Shown here: positions 41,188 through 49,661 of the stretch, one piece after another
Position numbering within the stretch: position 1 is the stretch's first letter
Layout of the letters: the number at the start of each line of letters is the position of its first letter
Assembly: GCA_964242925.1 (NCBI GenBank)
Contig: CAXTBW010000003.1
Location: forward strand, 1 to 64,000
Reading direction: 5' to 3'
Length of the DNA: 64,000 bases
DNA from: LMUY01 sp964242925
GTDB taxonomy: Bacteria; Pseudomonadota; Alphaproteobacteria; Acetobacterales; Acetobacteraceae
Position numbers and translations under genes: made by a program
The notes under the pieces: generated by a model
Told to the model about the DNA's origin: nothing
The model's input: the letters and a program-made list of their open reading frames with translations, nothing else
Database searches by the model: none

Positions 41188-41883
41188 ATGCGCGTGCATC
41201 GCTTCGACACCGTCGCGTCCACCATGGACGAGGCGCGCCGGTTGGCTGCGGCCGGTTGGCCGCACGGGGTCGCCGCGGTGGCGCGGGTGCAGGCCGCCGG
41301 GCGCGGCCGCGGCGGGCGGGCCTGGGTGAGTCCGCCGGGCAATCTGCATGTCACGATGGTGCTGCGCCCCGGCGGCTCGGCGCGGCAGGCGCCGGAGTTG
41401 GGGTTCGTCGTGGCAGTGGCGGTGGCGGAGGCGGTCGATGCGCTGTTGGGGCCGGGCACGGCGCTGAAATGGCCGAACGACGTGATGCGCGACGGGGCCA
41501 AGCTGGCCGGCATCCTGCTGGAACGGCAAGATGACGGCGCCGTGCTGGCGGGGATCGGCGCGAACGTGGCGCATGCGCCGGTGGACATGCCTTACCCGGT
41601 CACCAGCTTGGCGTCGCTCGGCAGCGATGCCACTGCGGATGCGCTGCTGACCTTGCTGCTGGACAGGCTGGACGACGGCTGGGACGCCTGGCGCGCAACC
41701 GGTTTTGCCCCGGTGCTGGAACGCTGGTTGGCGCGCGGGCCGGCGCTGGGGGCGGCGATGCAGGTGCGACTCGGGGCGGGGCAGGTGGTCGGCCGGTTTG
41801 CCGGGTTGACGCAGGACGGGGCGCTGCTGCTGGACACGGCGGACGGGCGGCGGTCGTTCGTGGCGGGAGATGTGTTGCAGTGA
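41188..41883 (+). CDS. birA: Biotin-[acetyl-CoA-carboxylase] ligase, class I
   Basis: A 231-residue enzyme attaching biotin to carboxylase carrier proteins. Catalytic GRGRGGRAWVSPPGNLHVTMVLRP and the biotin-binding LKWPNDVMRDGAKLAGILLE are intact, with a short C-terminal SH3-like domain. It lacks the N-terminal DNA-binding domain of E. coli BirA, so it cannot repress bio genes. It starts two bases after zur. Confidence 0.95.
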   Translation: MRVHRFDTVASTMDEARRLAAAGWPHGVAAVARVQAAGRGRGGRAWVSPPGNLHVTMVLRPGGSARQAPELGFVVAVAVAEAVDALLGPGTALKWPNDVMRDGAKLAGILLERQDDGAVLAGIGANVAHAPVDMPYPVTSLASLGSDATADALLTLLLDRLDDGWDAWRATGFAPVLERWLARGPALGAAMQVRLGAGQVVGRFAGLTQDGALLLDTADGRRSFVAGDVLQ

Positions 41884-41920
41884 GCTTGCATCACGCTTCC
41901 CCCGCCTTCAAAACGATGGG

Positions 41921-42691
41921 GTGTTGAAGCTTCGAGTCATTCCTTGCCTGGATGTGAAGGACGGCCGGGTCGTCAAGGGGGTCAACTTTGTCGCATTGCG
42001 CGACGCTGGGGACCCCGTGGAGCAGGCGGCCGTCTACGATGCGGCCGGCGCGGACGAGCTGACCTTCCTCGACATCACTGCAAGCCACGAAAACCGCGAC
42101 ACGATCTACGACGTGGTGAGCCGGACCGCGGCGCGGGTGTTCCTGCCGTTGACGGTGGGCGGCGGCGTGCGGTCGACCGGCGACATGCGCAAGCTGCTGC
42201 TGGCGGGGGCGGACAAGTGCAGCATGAACTCGGCGGCGATTGCGCGGCCCGAACTGGTGGCGGAGGCGGCGGAGAAGTTCGGCAGCCAGTGCGTGGTGGT
42301 GGCGGTCGACGCGCGGGCCTCGGGCCCGGGGCGGTGGGAGGTGTTCACGCATGGCGGTCGGCAGGCGACGGGGCTGGATGCAGTCGATTGGTGCCGGCGG
42401 GCTGTGAGCCTGGGCGCGGGAGAGATCCTGCTGACCAGCATGGACCGTGACGGGACGGGACGCGGGTTCGATGGCGATCTGTTGCGCGCCGTGTGCGGCG
42501 CAATTCGCGCGCCGGTGGTGGCGAGCGGCGGGGTGGGAACGCTGCAGCACTTTGTCGAGGGCGCGCAGGCGGGGGCGACCGGGCTGCTGGCGGCGTCGGT
42601 GTTCCACTTCGGGACGTTCACCATCCCGCAGGTGAAGGCCGCGCTGCACGCGGCCGGGCTGCCCGTGCGACAGCAACGGGACTTCGCGTGA
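41921..42691 (+). CDS. hisF: Imidazole glycerol phosphate synthase, cyclase subunit
   Basis: A 256-residue TIM barrel making IGP and AICAR from PRFAR and HisH-derived ammonia. KLRVIPCLDVKDGRVVKGVNF gives catalytic Asp (CLDV), LTVGGGVRS binds phosphate, and LTSMDRDGTGRGFD holds the second catalytic Asp. GTG 41921 gives the standard N-terminus; TTG 41924 next to it is possible. hisE overlaps by one base. The other his genes are elsewhere. Confidence 0.97.
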   Translation: MLKLRVIPCLDVKDGRVVKGVNFVALRDAGDPVEQAAVYDAAGADELTFLDITASHENRDTIYDVVSRTAARVFLPLTVGGGVRSTGDMRKLLLAGADKCSMNSAAIARPELVAEAAEKFGSQCVVVAVDARASGPGRWEVFTHGGRQATGLDAVDWCRRAVSLGAGEILLTSMDRDGTGRGFDGDLLRAVCGAIRAPVVASGGVGTLQHFVEGAQAGATGLLAASVFHFGTFTIPQVKAALHAAGLPVRQQRDFA

Positions 42692-43110
42692 TGGCGAAGA
42701 AGATCGTTCCGTCGAAGAAAGTCGCTGGGCCGAAGAAGCTCGTCAAAAGCGCTGTCGTGTCGCGGGCGGACGTGCTGAACCGGTTGTGGTCCGTGATTGT
42801 GCAGCGCCGGAAAGCAGACCCGGCTTCGAGTCACTCGGCGCGATTGCTGGGGCGGGGCCGGGCGAAGATCGCGCAGAAGTTCGGCGAGGAAGCGGTCGAG
42901 TGCCTGATCGAGGCGGCGCTCGGGAACCGCGACGCGCTGGTCGCCGAGAGCGCCGACGTGCTGTACCATCTGCTGGTGATGTGGGTCGCGGCCGACGTGA
43001 AACCGGATGCCGTGTGGGCGGAACTGGAGCGGCGCGAGGGCATTTCCGGCGTCGCCGAGAAAGCATCGCGCTCGCTGCCGGCGGTGAGCGGCACCCGCAA
43101 AATCCCCTGA
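42691..43110 (+). CDS. hisE: Phosphoribosyl-ATP pyrophosphatase
   Basis: A 139-residue HisE. The all-alpha NTP-pyrophosphohydrolase core (residues about 28-120) has KFGEEAVECLIEAALG and ESADVLYHLLVMW, the Mg-binding Glu/Asp set. It carries an unusual basic N-terminal extension of about 25 residues (MAKKIVPSKKVAGPKK) absent from most HisE proteins. Second step of histidine synthesis; coupled to hisF. Confidence 0.93.
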   Translation: MAKKIVPSKKVAGPKKLVKSAVVSRADVLNRLWSVIVQRRKADPASSHSARLLGRGRAKIAQKFGEEAVECLIEAALGNRDALVAESADVLYHLLVMWVAADVKPDAVWAELERREGISGVAEKASRSLPAVSGTRKIP

Positions 43111-43123
43111 CGAGGAGTGGACG

Positions 43124-43513
43124 ATGCCAGTGAGCGGACTGGGGCCATACGACGACGCCAATATCTTCGCCCGGCTGCTGCGGGGGGAGATCCCCTCCAA
43201 GCGCGTCTACGAGGACGACTGGGCGGTGGCGTTCCATGACATTTCGCCGCAAGCGCCGGTGCATGTCCTGATTGTCCCGCGCGGCCGCTATGTGTCGCTG
43301 GCGGACTTCACCCGCGATGCGTCGGATGCGGAGGTGGCGGGGTTCCTCCGGGCGGTTGGAGCGGTGGCGCGTCAGTTGGGGCTTGAGGAGCCGGGTTACC
43401 GCGCGCTGGCCAACATGGGCGGGCATGGCGGGCAGGAAGTGCCGCACTTCCACGTCCACTTGTTCGGCGGCCAGGCGCTATCTGGCCGGATGGTCATGCC
43501 GCGAGACGTCTGA
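43124..43513 (+). CDS. HIT-family nucleotide-binding hydrolase (HINT-like)
   Basis: A 129-residue HINT-branch protein. FARLLRGEIPSKRVYEDDWAVAFHDISPQAPVHVLIVPR and the His triad HFHVHLFGG (residues 108-116) are complete. HINT enzymes cleave AMP-lysine and other adenosine phosphoramidates. AGGAG lies nine bases upstream. It commonly follows hisE in alphaproteobacteria. Its C-terminus is encoded within a perfect palindrome shared with gntK. Confidence 0.94.
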   Translation: MPVSGLGPYDDANIFARLLRGEIPSKRVYEDDWAVAFHDISPQAPVHVLIVPRGRYVSLADFTRDASDAEVAGFLRAVGAVARQLGLEEPGYRALANMGGHGGQEVPHFHVHLFGGQALSGRMVMPRDV

Positions 43514-43528
43514 CGCGCGTCAGACGTC
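43505..43528. terminator. Perfect 24-base palindrome across HIT/gntK stop codons
   Basis: Half-site GACGTCTGACGC (43505-43516) is followed directly by its exact complement to 43528, with no loop. It covers the stop codons of both facing genes, and both proteins end in Asp-Val because of the symmetry. As RNA either strand can form a stem of about ten pairs with a tight loop. Candidate two-way terminator. Confidence 0.6.
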
Positions 43529-44020
43529 CAGGCGGCGGATCACCTCGGCCACGGTGCGCTCCACCGCCCCCCCGACATCGACCTCGATGACGTGCTCGTC
43601 CGGCCCGGGTTCCTCCAGGGTGGCAAGTTGGCTGTCGAGCAGGGTGGTGGGCATGTATTCGTGATGACGGCCCTGGACGTGCGCCTCCAGCGTGGCGCGA
43701 TCGCCGTGCAGGTAGACGATTTGCACGCCAGGTTTGCCGTTACCGATCCGGTCGCGGTACGCCCGCTTCAGCGCCGAACAAGTGATGACGCCGCTAGTCC
43801 CGGTGCGCAGCCGCGCGTCGACCCAGTCCGCGATGATGGCCAGCCAAGGCGCGCGGTCGGTGTCGTCCAGGGGATGGCCGGACGCCATCTTCGCCACGTT
43901 GGCCGGCGGGTGCAGCTTGTCGCCCTCCTGGAACATCCAGCCCAGTGCGCCCGCAAGCCGTTCGGCGACCGTTGTCTTGCCGGAGCCGGAAACGCCCATG
44001 ACGATCACGACCCGGCTCAC
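43520..44020 (-). CDS. gntK: Gluconokinase
   Basis: A 166-residue P-loop kinase phosphorylating gluconate to 6-phosphogluconate. Walker A GVSGSGKTT near residue 8, EGDKLHPPANVAKMASGHPLDDTDRAPWL (substrate region) and ITCSALKRAYRD are GntK hallmarks. GTG 44020 overlaps the rpiA stop. It is last in the pentose-phosphate operon and would let gluconate made by periplasmic glucose oxidation enter the pathway. Confidence 0.94.
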   Translation of the reverse strand: MSRVVIVMGVSGSGKTTVAERLAGALGWMFQEGDKLHPPANVAKMASGHPLDDTDRAPWLAIIADWVDARLRTGTSGVITCSALKRAYRDRIGNGKPGVQIVYLHGDRATLEAHVQGRHHEYMPTTLLDSQLATLEEPGPDEHVIEVDVGGAVERTVAEVIRRLDV

Positions 44021-44718
44021 GGCGCGCTCGTCGGGTTCAACACGCGCACCCCCGCCGGGTCGGCGACGTAGACGGCGGTCGTGCGGGCGATGAACAGCCC
44101 CGTCTCCACCACGCCGACAATAGCCTGCAACTGCCGGTCGAGCGCGGCCGGGTCGGGGATCGGAGGCATATGGCAATCCAGGATCAGGTTGCCGCCGTCG
44201 GTGCGGAAAGGAGCGCCGGCCAGGTCCTGACGCAATACCGGGCGTCCACCGAGCGCGGCGATGCGCGCGGCGGTGGCGCGCCAGCCGAACGGAGTCACTT
44301 CGACGGGGATAGGGGAGTTGGCGCCCAGACGATCCACCAACTTGCTGCCATCCACCACGATCAGGAGGCGATCGCTCGCCTGGGCGACCATCTTTTCCCG
44401 CAACAGCGCGCCGCCGAGACCTTTCACCAAGTCCAGCGACCCGGCGGCGACCGCGTCGGCGCCGTCGATGGTGAGGTCGAGCCGAGTGGCGCCGTCCAAT
44501 TCGATGAGCGGAATGCCGCCCTCGAGCGCCTGCTGGCCGCTGCGCTCGGACGTGGGGACGGCGGTGATGTTGAGACCGTCGCGCACGCGGGCGATCAGGC
44601 TGGCGATGGCCCAGGTTGCCGTCGACCCGGTGCCAAGGCCGACCGACATCCCGTCCTGCACCAGCGCCGCGGCGGCCTCGGCGGCCTGTCGCTTGAGCGC
44701 GGTTTGGGCGTCGCTCAT
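44017..44718 (-). CDS. rpiA: Ribose-5-phosphate isomerase A
   Basis: A 233-residue RpiA interconverting ribose-5-P and ribulose-5-P. GLGTGSTATWAI (phosphate loop), IDGADAVAAGSLDLVKGLGGALLREK with catalytic Asp/Glu, and GGNLILDC near the C-terminus are intact. It overlaps pgl and gntK by four bases each. Confidence 0.97.
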   Translation of the reverse strand: MSDAQTALKRQAAEAAAALVQDGMSVGLGTGSTATWAIASLIARVRDGLNITAVPTSERSGQQALEGGIPLIELDGATRLDLTIDGADAVAAGSLDLVKGLGGALLREKMVAQASDRLLIVVDGSKLVDRLGANSPIPVEVTPFGWRATAARIAALGGRPVLRQDLAGAPFRTDGGNLILDCHMPPIPDPAALDRQLQAIVGVVETGLFIARTTAVYVADPAGVRVLNPTSAP

Positions 44719-45428
44719 TTAGCGGTGGCGGCGGTATCGGTGAACCATAGCAATTCGCCGACCGGGCGGACATGCGCGGCGGGGAGGGCCTCGTCGCCGG
44801 CTAGGACGCGGGCGAGGATGTCGCGCTTTCCCTCGCCGTTGGCGATGAACGCCACGACGCGGCTGCTGTCGAGCGCCGGGTAGGTGAGGGTAAGGCGCGG
44901 CTCCGGCTTGGCGCCGACGACGGCGGCAGTCCAGGCCATGCGTTCCTGCAAGGCGCCGACTCCGGGGAACAACGACGCAGTGTGGCCGTCCTCGCCGAGG
45001 CCTAGGAACATCACGTCGAACAGCGGGCGCGCCGGGTCGAGCGAGTCGCCGCCGTAGAACCGCTTCAGCGTGTCGGCGTAGTGCAGCGCGGCGTGTTCTG
45101 GGTCGCCTTCGGTCTGCCACGGATGGACTTGCGCCTCCGGGAGCGGCACGTGGGACAGCATCGCCTCGCGCGCCATGCGGTAGTTGCTATCCGGGTGGTC
45201 GTGCGGGACGAAACGCTCGTCGCCAAAGAATACGTGGGTGCGGTCCCACGGGAAGCGGCTGACGAACGGCTCTGCCGCAAGGAGGGTGTAAAGGGTTTTG
45301 GGCGTCGAGCCGCCGGACAGCGACCACGCGAAACGGCCCGGGGTGGCGAGCGCACGCTCGGTCACCCATTCGGCGACGCGGCGGGCGACGGCGGCGCCGT
45401 CCGGCTGAATGTCGAGGATAGGGCTCAT
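44715..45428 (-). CDS. pgl: 6-phosphogluconolactonase
   Basis: A 237-residue DevB-type Pgl hydrolysing 6-phosphogluconolactone. WSLSGGSTPKTLYTLLA, the FFGDERFVPHDHPDSNY segment and LGLGEDGHTASLFPG are the family's active-site regions. It overlaps the upstream HAD gene (ATGA) and rpiA. Confidence 0.96.
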   Translation of the reverse strand: MSPILDIQPDGAAVARRVAEWVTERALATPGRFAWSLSGGSTPKTLYTLLAAEPFVSRFPWDRTHVFFGDERFVPHDHPDSNYRMAREAMLSHVPLPEAQVHPWQTEGDPEHAALHYADTLKRFYGGDSLDPARPLFDVMFLGLGEDGHTASLFPGVGALQERMAWTAAVVGAKPEPRLTLTYPALDSSRVVAFIANGEGKRDILARVLAGDEALPAAHVRPVGELLWFTDTAATAK

Positions 45429-46243
45429 GTTAGGAGGAACTTCTCGACGGCTTTGGCGAAACCTTCGTCGTCGTAGCTGTCGGTCACGGCGTCCGCCTCC
45501 TTCTGCACGGCCTCGCTGGCGTTGCCCATCGCGATGGCGAAGCCGCTCGGCTTGAACATGAGGACGTCATTCGGCTGGTCGCCGATGGTGACGATCTCGC
45601 CTGGCGCGATGTTCATGGTGCGCGCGAGATATGCGACCACGCCGCCCTTGTTCGCCTCGGGGTGGGTGACGTCCAGGTAGTACGGCTGGGACAAGGCCGC
45701 GGAGACTTTCTTGCCGAGCGCCTCGTGAACAGCCTTCACGCAGGCGCCGATCTTGTCGGCGTCGTCGCTCACGCCGACGATCTTGACTGCTTGCTTGAAG
45801 TGTTCCTCGGTGAACGCGTCGACCACGATGGGCGGGAACTGCACGGTGTGCTCCTCCCGCTCGCGGTGCGGGGCGTCCTTGTCGCGGAGCAGCCAGTCGT
45901 CGCCGGCGTAAACCCAGACATCCAGGCCGGCTTTCTCGATCAGCTCGGCCGTTTGTTTCGCCGCGGCCGGCTCGATGGTGCGGCTTTCGACGATCGAGAG
46001 GTCGCGTTTGACAAACAGGCCGCCGTTGAAGCCGGCGATGACGGTCGTGACGTTCAACGGGCCGAAGAGCATCTTCATGCCCTTTGGCGGCCGGCCGGAA
46101 GTCAGCGCGAACTGGATGCCTTTGGCGGCCAGGTCGCGCACCGCCGTCTGGGCGCGCTCGGTCAGCACCTTGTCCTTGGTGACGAGGGTCCCGTCGACGT
46201 CGGCGAGGAGGAGCTTGATGGTGTCGGGGCGAGGCCGGGCCAT
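45425..46243 (-). CDS. HAD-IIB (Cof-like) phosphatase, copy 1
   Basis: A 272-residue HAD hydrolase. Motif I LLADVDGTLV (nucleophile Asp), motif II ALTSGRPPKG, an inserted C2B cap domain (about residues 85-200), motif III Lys (NKGGVVAYLA) and motif IV GDQPNDVLMF. Cof-like enzymes act on sugar phosphates, often as clean-up phosphatases. It is a paralogue of the next gene upstream, eight bases away, and overlaps pgl. A specific sugar phosphate cannot be named. Confidence 0.9.
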   Translation of the reverse strand: MARPRPDTIKLLLADVDGTLVTKDKVLTERAQTAVRDLAAKGIQFALTSGRPPKGMKMLFGPLNVTTVIAGFNGGLFVKRDLSIVESRTIEPAAAKQTAELIEKAGLDVWVYAGDDWLLRDKDAPHREREEHTVQFPPIVVDAFTEEHFKQAVKIVGVSDDADKIGACVKAVHEALGKKVSAALSQPYYLDVTHPEANKGGVVAYLARTMNIAPGEIVTIGDQPNDVLMFKPSGFAIAMGNASEAVQKEADAVTDSYDDEGFAKAVEKFLLT

Positions 46244-46251
46244 GGTGTTTC

Positions 46252-47049
46252 CTAAGTCAGCACGAGGCGTTCGATCGCGTCCGCCCAGCCGTCTTGCTGG
46301 TTGCTGCCGGTGTGCTGCTTCGCCTCCGCGGCGACGGGAGGGGGCGCGTTGCCCATGGCGATGCTATGCCCGGCGACGCGGAACATCGGCACGTCGTTGG
46401 ACTGGTCGCCGATGGCGCAGACGTCCGCGATGTCGATGCCGAACCACTTCGCGAGCGCGTTGCAGGCAGTGCCCTTGTCGGCCGACGGGTTGGTCACGTC
46501 GAGGTAGTACTTTTGGGAGCGATGGGCGTGCGCGGTGTGGCCGAGGAGGCCTTGCAACTCCGTCTCGCAGTCCGCCAGATGGTCGAACTTCGCGGAGGCG
46601 CCGACAATCTTGCCGCAACGGGCGATGAACGGCTCGAAATCGTCCACCACGGTGGGCTCGAAACGAACGGTCATGCGCTCCTTCGGGACGTAGTCGCCGG
46701 CGAGGTCCTTGATGATCCACTGGTTGTCGGCGAACAGCCAAGGGCTGACGCCGCGCTTGGCGAACAGGTCCAGGCTGGTGCGCACGGCGGCCTCCGGGAC
46801 GAACCGTTCCTCGATCACCGCGCCATCGGGCGCAAGGATGGCGCCGCCATTGAAACCGCCCAACGGCCCCGTGAGGCCGAGGTCCATGGTGAGAAACGCC
46901 ATGCCGCGCGGCGGACGGCTGCTGACCAGGGCAAGGTGAATGCCGGCATCGCGCAGCCGGTGGGCGGCGGCGATGGTGGCCGGGGTCAACACCTTGTCGT
47001 CGGTGACCATGGTGCCGTCCACATCGGAGACGACGAGCTTGATCGCCAT
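46252..47049 (-). CDS. HAD-IIB (Cof-like) phosphatase, copy 2
   Basis: A 265-residue paralogue of copy 1. LVVSDVDGTMVTDDKVLT, LVSSRPPRGM, a C2 cap, KGTACNALAKWFGI and GDQSNDVPMF correspond position by position, and both proteins have YYLDVT-P in the cap. ATG 47049 overlaps the zwf stop (TGATG). Tandem duplication followed by divergence is clear. Different substrate ranges, or a heteromeric enzyme, are both possible. Confidence 0.9.
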   Translation of the reverse strand: MAIKLVVSDVDGTMVTDDKVLTPATIAAAHRLRDAGIHLALVSSRPPRGMAFLTMDLGLTGPLGGFNGGAILAPDGAVIEERFVPEAAVRTSLDLFAKRGVSPWLFADNQWIIKDLAGDYVPKERMTVRFEPTVVDDFEPFIARCGKIVGASAKFDHLADCETELQGLLGHTAHAHRSQKYYLDVTNPSADKGTACNALAKWFGIDIADVCAIGDQSNDVPMFRVAGHSIAMGNAPPPVAAEAKQHTGSNQQDGWADAIERLVLT

Positions 47050-48590
47050 CAGCCGAGCGCCCGCCAACGGCGACCATCCAGCGACATCAGCGCGTCGGCC
47101 TCGGCTGGACCGTCGCTGCCGGCGGGATAGGTGTGGATCTTATCGCCGCCCTTCGCAACCGCGTCGAGCACAGGCTGCACGGCCTGCCAGCCGGCCTCGA
47201 TGTTGTCGGCGCGGTTGAACAGCGTCGGATCGCCGATCAAGACGTCGTAGATCAGCGTCTCGTAGCCGGTGGACGGCGGCAGCTCGAAATAGTCCTCGTA
47301 CTTGAAATCCATGCGGACCGGTTTCAGCACGACCTTCGTGCCGGGTTGCTTCGCGCTGAAATACAGCGAGATGCCCTCATGCGGCTGCAGATGAAGAATC
47401 ATCGCGTTAGGCGTAAGCTTATCCACGGGCGTGTCGCGAAACATCGCGAACGGCGCCTGTTTGAAGTACACGGCGATCTCGGTTTTGCGCGACGCCATGC
47501 GCTTGCCGGTGCGCAGATAGAACGGCACGCCGGCCCAGCGCCAGTTGTCGATCATCAGCCGGAGGGCGACGTAGGTCTCGACAGTGGAGTCCGGCGCCAC
47601 GTCCGGCTCCTGCGTGTAGCCCTGGACGTCGCCGTCCTTCATGCGGCCGGCCACGTATTGCCCGCGAACGACGTTGCGCTCCACGTCGTCGGCAGTCATC
47701 GGGTGGATGGCCTCGATCACCTTGGCCTTCTCGGTGCGGACAGCGTCGGCGTCGAAAGAGTTAGGCGGCTCCATGGCGAGCATCGACAGCAACTGGAACA
47801 TGTGGTTCGGCACCATGTCGCGCAGCGCGCCCGTAATCTCGTAGAACTTGCCGCGCTTCTCGACACCTACGGTCTCGGCGGCGGTGATCTCGACATGGTC
47901 GATATGGTCGCGATTCCACAGCGGTTCGAAGAAGCCGTTGGCGAACCGCAGCGCCATGATGTTCTGAACCGTCTCCTTGCCGAGGAAATGATCGATCCGG
48001 TAGATCTGGTTCTCTTCCAGCTGGGACAGGATGTGCGCGTTCAGCTCCTTCGCGGAGGCAAGGTCGTGGCCAAACGGCTTCTCGATCACGACACGGCGGA
48101 ACGTGCCCCCCTTCTCCTTGGTCAGCCCGGCCCCGTGCAGTTGGTCGATGATGCCGCCGAAGAACCGGTCGGCCACGGCCAGGTAGAACACCGCGTTGCC
48201 GTCGCCCAGCCGCTGCCCGAGCGACTGGAACGTTTCGGGCTTGGTGAAGTCGCCAGCCACATAATGCAGCCGCTGCTCGAGCCAACCCCACCATTCGGTG
48301 TTGAGGTTGGCTTCGGCGAACTCGCCGCCGGCGGCGGGCGTGAAGCTCTGCATCATGGTCTTCTGCCGGTCGCGGAAGTCGTCGTCCGCGCCAGCGTCGC
48401 GGTCGACGCCCAGAACGCTGAATCCGTCGTTCAGCAGCTTGCCGCCCGCCAAGTTGTAGAGAGCCGGCATCAGCAATCGCTTTGTCAGGTCCCCATTGGC
48501 GCCGAAGATCACCATCGTGCACGCAGGCGCCGGCTCCGCGGTCTTGGCGAGCGCCTCGGTGCCGTGCAGCGCCTCGTGCGTCTCGCTCAC
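47049..48590 (-). CDS. zwf: Glucose-6-phosphate 1-dehydrogenase
   Basis: A 513-residue enzyme opening the oxidative pentose-phosphate and Entner-Doudoroff routes. NADP loop FGANGDLTKRLLMPALYNL near residue 29, substrate site RIDHFLGKETVQNIMALRFAN near residue 200, and VPFYLRTGKRM near residue 340 are all present. It overlaps gnd upstream and HAD copy 2 downstream. Confidence 0.98.
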   Translation of the reverse strand: MSETHEALHGTEALAKTAEPAPACTMVIFGANGDLTKRLLMPALYNLAGGKLLNDGFSVLGVDRDAGADDDFRDRQKTMMQSFTPAAGGEFAEANLNTEWWGWLEQRLHYVAGDFTKPETFQSLGQRLGDGNAVFYLAVADRFFGGIIDQLHGAGLTKEKGGTFRRVVIEKPFGHDLASAKELNAHILSQLEENQIYRIDHFLGKETVQNIMALRFANGFFEPLWNRDHIDHVEITAAETVGVEKRGKFYEITGALRDMVPNHMFQLLSMLAMEPPNSFDADAVRTEKAKVIEAIHPMTADDVERNVVRGQYVAGRMKDGDVQGYTQEPDVAPDSTVETYVALRLMIDNWRWAGVPFYLRTGKRMASRKTEIAVYFKQAPFAMFRDTPVDKLTPNAMILHLQPHEGISLYFSAKQPGTKVVLKPVRMDFKYEDYFELPPSTGYETLIYDVLIGDPTLFNRADNIEAGWQAVQPVLDAVAKGGDKIHTYPAGSDGPAEADALMSLDGRRWRALG

Positions 48591-49564
48591 GCCTTGGGCT
48601 CCACGTGGCCGCCAAAGCCGAAGCGCATGGCGGACAGCATCTTCTCGCCAAAGGTGTGCTCCTGGCGGGAGCGGAAGCGCGCGAACAGGGAGGCGGCGAG
48701 CACGGGGACGGGGACGGCCTCCTCCACGGCCGCGTCGATGGTCCAGCGGCCCTCTCCGCTATCCGACACGTCGCCGGTGAACTTCTCGAGCTTCTCGTCC
48801 GACGCCAACGCCAGGGCGGTCAGGTCAAGCAGCCAGGAGGAAATGACCGAGCCGCGGCGCCAGACCTCGGCGATGTCGCCCATGTTCAGGCTGAAGCGCT
48901 CGGACTCGACCAGTTCGTGGCTGTCCTTGTTCTTGAGAATGTCGAAGCCCTCGGCGTAGGCCTGCATGATCCCGTATTCGATGCCGTTATGCACCATCTT
49001 GACGAAGTGCCCGGCGCCGGCGGGGCCGCAGTGCAGGTAGCCTTGCTCGGCCGTCGGATTGCGGCCTTCGCGGTTCGGCGTCTTGTCGATCGTGCCCTCG
49101 CCGGGCGCCAGCGCGGACAGGATCGGGTCGAGGTATTTCACCGCCGCGTCCTCGCCGCCGATCATCATGCAGTAGCCGCGCTGAAGGCCCCACACCCCGC
49201 CGGACGTGCCGACGTCGACGTAGACGACGCCCTTCTCGCGCAACGCTGCGGCGCGGCGGATGTCGTCCTTGTACATGCTGTTGCCGCCATCGATGATGAT
49301 GTCGCCCTTGCCCATCATCCCGCCGAGCGCTTGCACGGTGTCCTCGGTGATCTTGCCGGACGGCAGCATGACCCAGACGATCTTCGGCGAGGGCAGCTGC
49401 TTGACCATGTCCTCCAGCCCGTTCGACTTCGCGGCCCCCTGGCCGACGATGCCGTCCACTGCCTTCTCGCTGTTGTCGTAGACCACGCATTCGTGGCCGT
49501 GCTTCATCAGACGCAGGCTGATGTTGCCGCCCATGCGGCCCAGGCCAATCACGCCAAGCTTCAT
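48587..49564 (-). CDS. gnd: 6-phosphogluconate dehydrogenase, decarboxylating (short type)
   Basis: A 325-residue Gnd. Rossmann motif GVIGLGRMGGNISLRL, IIDGGNSMYKDD, GTSGGVWG (substrate) and the catalytic Lys/Asn region HFVKMVHNGIEYGIMQAYAEG are intact. It is about 140 residues shorter than E. coli Gnd, the single-domain form usually using NAD, as in acetic acid bacteria. A strong hairpin lies between it and tal-pgi upstream. Overlaps zwf (ATGA). Confidence 0.96.
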   Translation of the reverse strand: MKLGVIGLGRMGGNISLRLMKHGHECVVYDNSEKAVDGIVGQGAAKSNGLEDMVKQLPSPKIVWVMLPSGKITEDTVQALGGMMGKGDIIIDGGNSMYKDDIRRAAALREKGVVYVDVGTSGGVWGLQRGYCMMIGGEDAAVKYLDPILSALAPGEGTIDKTPNREGRNPTAEQGYLHCGPAGAGHFVKMVHNGIEYGIMQAYAEGFDILKNKDSHELVESERFSLNMGDIAEVWRRGSVISSWLLDLTALALASDEKLEKFTGDVSDSGEGRWTIDAAVEEAVPVPVLAASLFARFRSRQEHTFGEKMLSAMRFGFGGHVEPKA

Positions 49565-49620
49565 ACCAATGCTCCTGTAACTACCGCATGTTCGCGAAAC
49601 CGATACGCCCGGCCAGCATT

Positions 49621-49653
49621 ACGCCAGGCGACCGCATTGCGGCCGCCTGGCGT
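49621..49653 (-). terminator. Strong intra-operon hairpin between tal-pgi and gnd
   Basis: ACGCCAGGCG (49621-49630) and CGCCTGGCGT (49644-49653) form ten perfect pairs, with an inner CCGC-ATT-GCGG (49632-49642). It is in the only long gap (97 bases) of the nine-gene operon. No T-tract on the minus strand. It may act as an attenuator or an RNA-processing/stabilising element setting different levels of tkt/tal-pgi and gnd/zwf. Confidence 0.55.
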
Positions 49654-49661
49654 TGTCATGG

